Source: Haliotis asinina (lineage: Eukaryota > Mollusca > Gastropoda > Lepetellida > Haliotidae). Taken from it: a stretch of 64,000 nucleotides of DNA. Location: NCBI RefSeq assembly GCF_037392515.1, contig NC_090280.1, positions 22,573,118 to 22,637,117 of the forward strand. Direction: 5' to 3'. The position numbers and the translations under genes are program-made. The notes below the pieces were generated by a model, which did no database searches, was not told the DNA's origin, and saw only the letters and a program-made list of their open reading frames with translations. Positions 33,301 to 40,388 of this stretch are shown here, in pieces (within the stretch, counting starts at the first letter, position 1; each line of letters begins with the position of its first letter).

Positions 33301-33784
33301 AGCCGGTGTGACTGCTGTTAATTACCTCTACACGGTGTGTCCTGGGCTGGACCAGTAACAGTCTCCCAGGTACCGAACCATTCAGCCATACAAAATATAC
33401 GAAGCTGACATTCTTTGGCTTCATGGTCATGGTAACATCTTCACGAACACGTGTAACAGTGTATGGGTATCCAGTTGTCATGGAGACAAGACCTGCACTC
33501 AAAACAAATAATACTCACTAGGTTGACATAAATATTGAAGCACATTATTTAAGCCTGCTCCATATAATACAAGTTCACAGATACATACCACATATACAGG
33601 CACGCAAACGAAATGTAAGTCACAAATTAAAGCGTCAAAATATGAAGCAATACTATTTTCATAGAAAACACTGGTCACTTATAAAAAGTCATGTAAAGCT
33701 CAGTATAATTCAAATGCTCTTTTCAGCTAGCACATACATACCACACACATGTAAGCCCAAAAACAGAATGTGAGTCACAGACAT
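15176..33784 (-). CDS. IgSF tyrosine-tail receptor gene 1 (complete model)
   Basis: Predicted type I membrane receptor. Exons in order are signal-b 33784-33742, V-b 33492-33139, Ig-A 22376-22077, Ig-B 21507-21247, TM-1 20207-20085, microexon 18497-18476, YEEI exon 18060-18005, 16-nt microexon 17617-17602, YQEI exon 17248-17193, optional TM-2 16451-16335, microexon 15731-15716 and terminal exon 15359-15176. Without TM-2 the exons sum to 1431 nt, 476 residues plus stop, with all junction phases matching. The extracellular part has three Ig-like domains; the tail has YEEI, YQEI, YLTV and YELL. No V-a module is visible, and the V-b to Ig-A intron is 10.8 kb, full of repeats. The tail suggests SH2-domain signalling (inference). 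A defence or self-recognition role is plausible but unproven. Confidence 0.72.
15716..15731 (-). CDS. Gene 1 16-nt microexon (ENQDN)
   Basis: TTGCAG/AGAACCAGGACAACAG/GTACATG. The 16-nt sequence is identical in genes 1, 2 and 3. It enters in phase 1 and leaves in phase 2, exactly what the terminal exon needs, giving ENQDNR. Confidence 0.65.
16036..16170 (+). mobile_element. Old SINE relic
   Basis: CAGCAATATCCCA, GAGCATCGATTTACGCAACTGG and nearby words match the SINE body, heavily diverged. Copies at about 41000-41140 and 59710-59850 are shared by genes 2 and 3. Confidence 0.4.
16335..16451 (-). CDS. Gene 1 second membrane exon TM-2 (117 nt, phase 1-1)
   Basis: Reads xGDANVDDIVPIVVVYSVML then a run of Ala/Val (AVAVVVAAVTVLVF) and KDIK, ending before GTACAA. 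It is clearly a transmembrane segment and resembles TM-1 (VP, SV and VLV/CR positions). Both ends are phase 1, so it can be skipped without changing frame. It begins with AA, so joining it straight to Ig-A or to gene 1 Ig-B (both end in T) would make TAA; it must follow another exon, such as the YQEI exon. Confidence 0.65.
16939..17075 (+). mobile_element. SINE fragment (Haliotis-type family)
   Basis: Contains CTGTAAATAATCGAGTCT, CAATCCAGTGATCAACAGCA and GCATGGGTTGCTGAAGG. A related fragment is in gene 3 at about 60681-60900. Confidence 0.65.
17193..17248 (-). CDS. Gene 1 YQEI tyrosine exon (56 nt)
   Basis: Reads LVSYHREDENDGSYQEIE between TTTATCAG and GAAG/GTTGG. Phase 2 in, phase 1 out. 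It is paralogous to the YEEI exon (same length, same phases, same donor GTTGG). Confidence 0.7.
17350..17540 (+). mobile_element. SINE, diverged
   Basis: GGTTTGTTGTTTAACG head, TCGGCAATATCACAG, CTGTAAATAAATGG, GACAAGCATGGGTTGCTG and a TTCACGGGTA end. Shared with genes 2 (42149-42320) and 3 (61159-61343). Confidence 0.65.
17602..17617 (-). CDS. Gene 1 microexon b, shortened to 16 nt
   Basis: TTTCCAG/ATCGCGAGAGAGATCG/GTGAGTA stands where genes 2 and 3 have a 22-nt microexon. The 6-nt difference keeps the phase shift (1 to 2), giving DRERDR instead of ERGCARHR. Confidence 0.55.
18005..18060 (-). CDS. Gene 1 YEEI tyrosine exon (56 nt)
   Basis: Reads VVTYTRDADTDGGYEEIA between CCGGCAG and GCAG/GTTGG. 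pYEEI is the known optimum of Src-family SH2 domains. Phase 2 in, phase 1 out. Confidence 0.72.
18476..18497 (-). CDS. Gene 1 microexon a (22 nt)
   Basis: GTTCCAG/GTAAAGG...AATCG/GTGAGTA. It enters in phase 1 from TM-1 and leaves in phase 2, giving GKGYTFNR. Conserved splice sites in all three genes support it. Confidence 0.62.
18498..20084. other. Intron between TM-1 and microexon a of gene 1
   Basis: No exon seen. Paralogous to about 43200-45234 and 62250-63923. A C-rich stretch lies at 19805-19975. Confidence 0.5.
19805..19975. repeat. C-rich CCCACCC/CCTTCACC low-complexity block
   Basis: Strongly strand-asymmetric C/A/T block with repeated CACCCTTCCTCACC words. Only short traces exist at the matching place in genes 2 and 3, so it expanded in gene 1. 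Confidence 0.8.
20085..20207 (-). CDS. Gene 1 transmembrane exon TM-1 (123 nt, phase 1-1)
   Basis: Starts SREVTESCVVSTVPVTAVCS, continues into a Val/Ile-rich membrane span (VLIVVIAVVVIVVV) and ends with the basic stop-transfer CRKHRRE. Bounded by TTTCAG and GAAG/GTAATAC. It follows Ig-B in frame (T+CA gives Ser). Confidence 0.8.
20615..20705. repeat. (CAGT)n microsatellite
   Basis: Imperfect CAGC/CAGT tetramers becoming a perfect CAGT run. Non-coding. Confidence 0.95.
21247..21507 (-). CDS. Gene 1 Ig-B domain exon (261 nt, phase 1-1)
   Basis: Starts with the YGPDQIHF linker formed with Ig-A. The B strand has CSADCNPACTVTWWD with extra Cys residues, and the F strand YMCHVNNTHG. It ends LTLDVF before T/GTAAGT. 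Two codons shorter than the gene 2 copy in the EEG/KPV region. Frame open throughout. Confidence 0.78.
22077..22376 (-). CDS. Gene 1 Ig-A domain exon (300 nt, phase 1-1)
   Basis: Complete Ig domain with NVTLTC, YIWRRD and YSCQAVEEGL. Same splice sites as the gene 0 and gene 2 copies (TTTTCACAG; CTCT/GTGAGT). Confidence 0.8.
23405..23600. repeat. CA-rich minisatellite (ACACACAATACACACATGC)
   Basis: Repeats of an approximately 18-25-bp unit of CA dinucleotides with ATACACACATGC. The Cys/Val open frames on the minus strand are artefacts. Confidence 0.9.
23615..23950. repeat. CGAGA/TCTCG palindromic repeat, locus 1
   Basis: Dispersed CGAGATCGCG, TCTCGCGATCTCG and TCTCGTGTTTTTGG words in both orientations. 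Same family as the array at 25855-26520. Confidence 0.6.
24030..24340 (+). repeat. Dispersed repeat family R (copy 1)
   Basis: Shares with 28600-28960 the sequence around GTCAGTGAGTGATAAA, CAGCTATTCGCAGC-like and GTCTGTCTCACAGTCCCTAAA. No coding capacity seen; possibly a non-autonomous element. Confidence 0.5.
25855..26520. repeat. Palindromic CGAGAACGCGA satellite array, about 6 units
   Basis: About six units near 100-110 bp. Each has AAAACACGAGAACGCGA, a TTGCGAGATCGCGAGA centre with a TTTGTCAAGTG loop, and TCGCGTTCTCGTGTTTTT as the reverse complement, joined by GAAAATGGCTATCTAGAACTG-type spacers. Every unit can fold into a long hairpin. It is much richer in CpG than its surroundings. Confidence 0.85.
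27588..27769 (+). mobile_element. SINE (Haliotis-type family), 3' truncated, with target duplication
   Basis: TTTTACGCCGCACTCACCAA head, GAGTCTGGACCAGACAATC and GTCAACCAAGTCAGCGAGCC. Flanked by CTGTATTTTG at 27578-27587 and 27770-27779. Confidence 0.85.
27952..28194 (+). mobile_element. SINE (Haliotis-type family), full length with 12-bp target duplication
   Basis: 243 bp from TTGAGTGAGTTTAGTTTTAC to the GGGACCTTCACGGGT end. Flanked by CCTAGGTTTAGA at 27940-27951 and 28195-28206. Best reference copy of the family in the window. Confidence 0.92.
28600..28960 (+). repeat. Dispersed repeat family R (copy 2)
   Basis: Similar to 24030-24340, including GTCAGTGAGCGATAAA and TTTGTCTCACAGTCCCTAAA. 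Confidence 0.5.
29960..30190. repeat. CGAGA palindromic repeat, locus 3
   Basis: Contains AAAAGCACGAGATCGCGATA, GAAATGACGAGATCTGTCAA and GTGAACGCGAGTTTGCGAGA; diverged relatives of the 25.9-kb satellite. Confidence 0.55.
31840..31995. repeat. Short imperfect inverted repeat (MITE-like)
   Basis: AGCGCTATTTTCAGGGCAT at the left faces ATGCCCTGACAATTAGCG near the right, a hairpin-capable structure of about 150 bp. No coding capacity. Confidence 0.35.
32740..32945 (-). repeat. Dispersed repeat family R (copy 3, inverted)
   Basis: Reverse orientation of the 28.6-kb copy: AGGGACTGTGAGACAGACTA, CACTGGTCTGTGA and GCTTTAAGCATTATTCCA. Confidence 0.5.
33139..33492 (-). CDS. Gene 1 V-b Ig-like exon (354 nt, phase 1-1)
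   Basis: Full-length V-like domain with F-strand QDAGTYYCQ and G-strand TGCRQVLVVV. The B strand (EDVTMTMKP) lacks Cys. Acceptor AGTGCAG, donor TAC/GTGAGT. It is the only V module visible for this gene. Confidence 0.75.
33590..33650 (-). pseudogene. Relict second signal-b exon
   Basis: Ends TATATGTG/GTATGTATC like the true signal-b exon but lacks an ATG. Homologous to 8585-8645 and 54115-54170. Confidence 0.35.
33742..33784 (-). CDS. Gene 1 signal-b exon (43 nt)
   Basis: ATG at 33784 starts MSVTHILFLGLHVC and ends G/GTATGT, phase 1. With V-b it makes a leader ending GLVSM. Confidence 0.7.
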
Positions 33785-33855
33785 GTCAACTGGCGTGGTA
33801 AATTCATACTGACACATCACGCACTTTGACATTTGTTTTTAAGCGTTGAAATATT

Positions 33856-33878
33856 TAGTTTCGCTGGATAATATTTCC
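33856..33878 (-). promoter_or_regulatory. Conserved box upstream of gene 1 signal-b
   Basis: GGAAATATT..GAAACTA block, 72-94 bp before the ATG, as at the other modules. Confidence 0.4.
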
Positions 33879-33924
33879 CCAAAAAAGCGGGTAACTTCCC
33901 GTTGAATTTTAACCTAATGTTTAG

Positions 33925-34042
33925 TATTATTGGCGGCGGTTTGTATATAATCGAGTCTGGAATAGAGAATCCAGTGATCAATAGCATGAGCATCAATCTG
34001 CTCAACCAAGTCAACTAGTCACCCTATCCCGTTAGTCAGACA
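33925..34042 (+). mobile_element. SINE fragment (Haliotis-type family)
   Basis: ATAATCGAGTCTGGA, GATCAATAGCATGAGCATC and CCCGTTAGTCAGACAG. Same ancestral insertion as 9030-9180. Confidence 0.65.
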
Positions 34043-35011
34043 GATCGTTGTATTGGTTATGGGGTCATGTTTGCCTGTACAGTTTACAAATCATCTAAGA
34101 ATGGTCAAAATATGGGTATAGAAAGGTTGATCGAAGTTTGAAGATATTGTGAGGGAATAAAGTGGTTATATTGAACATTCGGCTGGAACAGTTAGTTGTC
34201 CATAATAAACATTTTGTAGCAGTGAAAACTGTTCATCTCGTATATCCTGTTTTTTTCCTAACAAATGAAAAAAATAGGGTTGTATGTTTCCGTTTGAGCC
34301 GACCATCACAGCGTGAACGGTAAAATTCTGTTATTGGTGTATCATCGTCATTCCTATATATGTTGACTTTGAAATGGTTGTGGGATGCTCTATATTTACA
34401 AAATCCCTGGATCAAATGATGAGTTCTAGTTTCGAGCGTCATAATGTTCATTCATTAACAACAACTTGAAACAGAACTTACTCACTTTTATTTGGGTACG
34501 TGGAGTTCCTTCTTATTATTGAAAATTCTAAATACAGACAAACATACTTTATACGCTTGTTGAACCAGTCTCGATGAAAATATTATACTGAGATATTTAT
34601 AATGTGTCACTAACAGTCACTGACAATGATGACGTCGTTATGAAACACAATAATAGATGATGTGTCGGGGATTCAGTTCCAAACCCATTGGGGCAAAACG
34701 ATTCCAGAAAATTCAATTGTCTTTGGAGACCATAGATGATGTTACATAGACTTACAACTAGGAAATGAATTCAATCCAGAACGTTCATGTGTTAAGCCTT
34801 GAGTCGCCGAATGGGTTATATATTCTTAGCCAATATCTATTGTCTATCTAATTAGCACATGAACTGAATCCACATGTAAACCTGATATCTACTTTTGTCC
34901 AGAGATGATTCAACCGTTTTCATTGTGGTTTGCCTAAAGGGACACGCATTTTAAGCGAAATGTCTCGAGTGCGTGCCACTGTATACGTATTTGGGTATTA
35001 CTTGCTTCTCC

Positions 35012-35250
35012 AACTAGTGAAGGTTCGGGGTAGAATAGACCTTCAGCAACCCATGCTTGCCATAAAAGGCGACCAACGGGATCGGAGAGTCAGGCTCGCT
35101 GACTTGGTTGACATACGTCATCGGTTCCCAATGGCGCAGATCGATGCTCACATTGTTGGTCACTGGATTGTCTGATCCAGACTCGACTATTTACAGACCA
35201 CCATCATATAGCTGGATTATTGCGGCGTAAAACTAAACTCACTCACTCGT
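35012..35250 (-). mobile_element. SINE (Haliotis-type family), minus orientation, with target duplication
   Basis: Minus-strand copy with TTTTACGCCGCAATAATCC head and GAGTCTGGATCAGACAATCC. Flanked by TTGCTTCTCC at 35002-35011 and 35251-35260. The paralogous site at about 12270 is uninterrupted. Confidence 0.88.
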
Positions 35251-36254
35251 TTGCTTCTCCTAATATGTTTTCGTAGTATAAGCAGATTTGATATGTGTTA
35301 TTGAAAAGTGGAGATATTAAAACTAACTGACCATGCTTCTCAGTCTTAAACATGTCAAAGTTCACACTGGTAACGAGTATCCGGGCCCAGTATCTCTAAA
35401 GCTAATAGAACCAAGGCGTTGTACGTTTATCTGTTTTGAATGGATATATCCCAGGGTCAAATCCCCTACCACATATGCCCGTGGAATGCTTGCGACTGAC
35501 TATCGTCCAAACTAATCTCAAGTTCACAATAGTAAGTTTTATATGTGAACGCGATTATCTGCGATAGCTAGAACAGAACAGAATACGAATAACAGTCGCA
35601 ACTTAAGGGGTGTAGTAAATTCAGTCAGGTATGTAACGTTGCTTCCTTCTGGCTCGATAAATCTTTACTACTGCTATTCTATTTTAACTTCAATCTAATG
35701 GACATCGCTTTACTATTTGTTTCCCTTGGCACTACCTTCACGTTGATGTGCAACGGTGCAACCTCTACCAAAGTCAAAAAGCTTATTTTACAAACGGCAT
35801 CCGGCTCATATACATATCATACTGTTTCACACGGGAATGACACATTCTTTAAAGACTTTGTTACTTTTAACTAGTGCATGTTTATTATAATAATGTATAG
35901 TGAAAGGTTTGATATCTGAGGTTCGTTCTTGGTCCTTATCAAATGATTTGTAATATATTTCTTTCGAAGATCACTATAAAATGGACAGACGCACACAGAG
36001 TGAATTTCATTTCCTAGTTGTATATGCATAACTGACATATTCGTTCCGATTTTGCAATGAACAATTTTCGTCCCTCATTTTCGACATGGTCTAATGAACC
36101 TAGCCGATATTAGATAAAATGGTTCCCTACAGTTTCCGGCGTGAGTACCGATGAAAAAAATTCCGGTTGAAATAAAGTCTTGAACGTGTTGTAATAGGCA
36201 TAACGTGAACCATCTTCTAAAGTTGAATGCCACTCGAGCTAAATATATTTACAG

Positions 36255-36660
36255 ACCGAGTTCAAAATTCTTTGTGAAACATGTCTACACTTCCAACTGA
36301 TTCACAAAACCATATACAACCATAGCCATGGACAAATAGAAGATTCCTTACACGCGATACCTGTGTAATTTCCCCCATGTTATCTGAATGTAAAATCACG
36401 TTGTAGCTATACTGGGAAGACGGTGTCCATGCATATGGAGAAGTTTGAACCAGTGTTTTAAACATCTGGGAATTAATATATATATAATATATATTGGCTT
36501 TCTCCCACATCCACCATGCACCATACAATTTGGTGAAGAGGAGCCAACACTAAGAACTTTTTGAGATGCTAATAAATGAATCTTCTCCAAACATTCATAC
36601 CGCTGGAATCCCCATACCTCTGAGTCGTATGATAAAGTTGGTTGTATAGTATGGCTCACG
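36255..36660 (-). mobile_element. LINE 3' fragment (minus strand)
   Basis: Two overlapping minus frames carry LSYDSEVWGFQRYECLEKIH and then GEITQVSRVRNLLFVHGYGC, which resemble the post-RT C-terminal region of LINE polymerases. A frameshift separates them. No RT core is present. Confidence 0.55.
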
Positions 36661-38103
36661 TATTCTGCATTACTGTTTAAGAAAGTTCATTTAATACGGT
36701 TAACGCTACGCTGTTTTGTGAAAATGTAGGTTGAGTGAACGTCCATCGTGGTGATGTGTGAGTATTAACTGAACCGTTGCTTTACCTGTATACTTTTGAA
36801 TGTTATCGAGACCAATGTAGTATCTGTGACAAATCTACATGTGATGTTTATGTTCTTTGATAGCTGATTGCTTTGTGAACATGCTGTGATAATTCATTGT
36901 AAACAATTCTGTTAATGACTACGTAGCACACCATTCAGCTGCTGGTCGTTTATGTACGAGGGAATATAAAAGAGGTTCTAATTATCACCAAGACGTTTTC
37001 AGGGTAGAAACTTCATTTTTGATTTTTGGACCTTAAGACCTCTTTACATTGTCACCATCCACAGTAACATATTTCTCCCAACATTTCTTGACCTTGTGCA
37101 GACCTCTTAAATAGACCCCCTAATTTCATGTAAACACTCCGTCTTTTCAATGACCTCAAAGGTATCATCATAATGGTGTCCACATCTTGGCTCATTTGTC
37201 AGGGACATATGTTCAGTTTGAAAATTCCGTTTTACATCTCACAAGTATCAAAAGATGGACTGTCTTCATCATAAACAGATTTCATCTCCTTTTGATTCTG
37301 TCGGGCAGTGCAACCATTCAATTGCAAAAGGTTGATAACACTGCATGACTCAATCTTCTGGAAACATGGGGTTACTTGTGTTTAGGATGAACTACCAGAA
37401 GAATTCATAAAGTGAAGCAAGACGTTACTGGTCCATTAATTAGATAGGGATTACTGATATTGCCTTGTCGTTTTCAGCACAATTTACAATAAATTCCTGG
37501 CGATAAAATTATTCTTATTTTACTAAATGAGTCTGAGGTTTGCTGAGCTAGAGAGCGTAACAACTATACAAACCATTCACATCTTTGTATGTAGAAGCTT
37601 TCGTGGAGTGAAGACATTGACACCAACCTACACAGTATTGGGTATATGTGGCAGAAATCCTTTGTTTATTCTTACATTTAAATGTTTCATGAAATATTGA
37701 ATTAGAGTATTATATGTACCTGATTTAAGATAGCATATTTAAAGCAAGTGGCAAGAATACAATGTTTGCTTGAACCGGACTGTCACTCCCCTCTCTTCTG
37801 CAGTTCTAAACCTAGAAGTTATACTTTCTGAAAGGGTACTTTTGGCAGCATACCTCAAGTAACTAACAATTGCAAAATCCCCTAGGAAGAGAAGTGTCAG
37901 ACAGGAATTAAAGACAGGAAACAGAAAGCAGTGGTGGTACTAGAAGAGCATGTCTTTGATGACTGGACGTGTTAATGACAGACTGGTAAATAAGTGGAAA
38001 CATAAAGTAGTTGGAATACATATTTTAAGAACCAGTATGTAATGACGTCTTCCTTCCTGGTCATTAACGATCTATTACGCCCAGCTCCATTGAAAACTGT
38101 CTC

Positions 38104-38289
38104 GTGCCTTTGTCCGATCTGAAACCCCGTACAGTTAAAATCGTTTTCTGTGCTACAGTACAGAAATACACAGCTGTATCGTTTTCGAAGGGTGTTATTT
38201 CACATTCCATTTGTAAGTTCAGCATTTATCATCCAAAACTGTGTACAACAGGAGATATGGATTGTGTCAGATCAGACAACATCTCGTAG
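38104..38289 (-). pseudogene. Decayed V-like Ig exon relic
   Basis: The minus strand reads CEITPFENDTAVYFCTVAQK; DTAVYFC is a classic V-domain F strand. Upstream of it the frame is closed by stops, so no full domain can be read. A matching relic is at 56442-56642. It is not close in sequence to V-a or V-b, so it may be remains of another V type. Confidence 0.4.
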
Positions 38290-38929
38290 GAGATATCATT
38301 TTAACAGTAGATTTTGCACAAAGCCCTGACAATGCTATGACGTCATGAACTCGATAACGTCACAATGTTATGACATCGATGCACCGGAAGTCTGATGGCA
38401 GTGCAGTCTTCAGACATGTACAGTTTTCACTGAAAACTAATCAAGAATGATTTTGGATGATAAACAGAATCTCACTCTCGTGTTTCCTGATATCAATTAT
38501 ATCAATACCCGTTGGAAAAGGTGAAAATATCCTTGCCAAGCCTCGGATATTTGTTACTTTATCAACTTGTGTTGATATATTTGATATCAGTAGACATTTC
38601 GATGAGATTCTCTATTTCTTTACACGAGTGGTTGACTGATATCTGCAGGAAACGGGTTGTTAACAGTTGTTCAAATGTCAGCTGGTGTTAAGCTACAGAC
38701 CACGATACTTCAGTCCTAAGACAAATACCTCCTGAGGAATACATTGTAGGCCGAGTGATACCAATACAGAAGTAGGATAGCAGTAATGTGAATTCCTGTA
38801 TAATGTGGGACATCTGTTTGAAGTAATCTGGTTGATCAAATTTGCAGCATTTAAAACTAAAGTAAAACTTTTAAAGCATTTATAGAAGACATAAAAACAA
38901 CGATTTAACGATTTTTAACGATTCTTATT

Positions 38930-39020
38930 GAATCGTGTGTGAGAGTGTTAGTCCGTGCGTGCGTGAGTGCGTGCGTGCGTGCGTGCGTGCGTGAGTGCGT
39001 GTGTGTCCACGAGCGCGTGT
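38930..39020. repeat. (GTGC)n microsatellite
   Basis: GTGCGTGCGTGAGTGC run. The paralogous tract at 57290-57330 is shorter. Confidence 0.9.
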
Positions 39021-39772
39021 GCATGTATGTTGAGAATGGGTATTATATTTATGTAGAGTTTTATTTGAGGTGCTGACAATCAAAAGATCACAATCGGAAA
39101 CCGATCTGTTACTTATGATTTATGGAATTAAGAAATTGTGGAGCCTTAGCCGACAAGCCCATCCATTTAGCTCATGTGCAAATTACCATGTGCAATCCTA
39201 TTATGTGTGTAGTGTTTGATATATAGAGAAAACTAAACTATGTCCCATGTAATACCTTATTTATCAAACGAGTGAATGGTTTGGTATCTAAATCGCTTTC
39301 GCTCGTTAGATACCGATGCCATTCACCAGTTTTATAAATATGGTGTTACACGGGACACAGTTTCGTATTTTATTTATTACTCACCCGGCATTAGCAAAAT
39401 AATATCGAGCAAAGTACTTCTTTACTAGGAATTCCACGAGTGTGATGACACTAAGCTTTCCGAAAGTCAAGCAAGGTCTAATGCTATTGTGACCGAGGTA
39501 TTAGCACGTCATAACACTAGAACACTTTGACGTCATACGTACGCCATCAAGTGATGTTATCACACAATGTGTAACTTTCTGAAATTACCTAACAGTGATA
39601 TCTACAACGGATGAGTAATAAAATGTCGGTCGGTGTGTTGAGAAAGCATAAGAGTTAAATCTTTCTGATAAAACAGGTTAAAGCTATATTGATTGAAAAA
39701 TTGTGTTTTCACATTATCGCTGTTGATGAAATATAACATAAGTTTCATGAAACGAAAATAAAAGGTTACAGC

Positions 39773-39778
39773 TTTATT
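39773..39778 (-). promoter_or_regulatory. Candidate polyadenylation signal of gene 2
   Basis: AATAAA on the minus strand about 430 bp after the stop at 40205, conserved at 13371 and 58088. Confidence 0.4.
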
Positions 39779-39989
39779 AATTGAATAAGAATGTTTATGC
39801 TAAATCAGTGTTGTTAATATACTTTGATATACATCAGTTAAGCTCAGAGACCAATACCAGTACAATCCTCTGTTAAAAATGGAATCGTGGCAAACATTTC
39901 CTGTTGTTGGGTGATTAGTAAATGAAGTACTCTTGTTTTGGCAGCTGAAACGTTAGCTTGTTGAGATGTTAAACTGTATAGGCTCTGTT

Positions 39990-40270
39990 GAAAAGTGAAA
40001 ACACGTGCAGATGTGGAACTGTACCGTCAGTTTAGGTTTTAGCTGGTACTGTGGTCCTCTGTTGAGGAAGATGAAGGATGGAAAGACGTGCAGATGTGGA
40101 ACTGTACCGTCAGTTTAGTTTTCACCTGGTACTGTGGTCCTCTGTTGAGGAAGATGAAGGATGGAGAGACGTGTAGACGTGGAACTGTACCGTCAGTTTA
40201 GCTTTCACCTGGTACTGTGGACCTCTTCTGAGGAAGATGAAGGATGGAGAGATGTGTAGATGTGGAACTG
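39990..40270 (-). repeat. 83-bp minisatellite at gene 2 3' end, about 3 copies
   Basis: Same unit as in genes 1 and 3. The first copy covers the C-terminal codons and stop. Confidence 0.85.
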
Positions 40271-40388
40271 ATCCCGCAGGAGTCGTTCGTAATCGTATAG
40301 GGGTAAGACATCGTTGTTGGAAGCACGAGGTACATCACTGAAGTCACGGGATAATCTCTCTGCCATCACAGTGAGATATTCACCAAAT
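40205..40388 (-). CDS. Gene 2 terminal exon with YLTV and YERL motifs
   Basis: Reads FGEYLTVMAERLSRDFSDVP, then LYDYERLLRDQ and IYTSLHPSSSS, ending STR-stop at 40205. Phase 2 acceptor ATTACAG. Confidence 0.75.

Larger units (their letters stand above)
34043..39960. repeat. Duplicated flank between genes 1 and 2
   Basis: No intact gene recognised. 34.9-35.7 kb matches 12.2-12.6 and 55.0-55.5 kb; 38.1-39.9 kb closely matches 56.4-58.2 kb. Holds a SINE, a LINE fragment, a V-like relic and the 3' end region of gene 2. Confidence 0.5.

Noticed and set aside
15176-33784. Assignment to FREP or VCBP families
   Set aside because: No fibrinogen-like or chitin-binding domain is visible; a membrane span and tyrosine tail are present instead.
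38457-38639. 60-codon frame with a signal-peptide-like start, also at 56795-56977
   Set aside because: The surrounding DNA is equally similar, and no downstream exon on the plus strand could be found. Kept as a weak possibility only.
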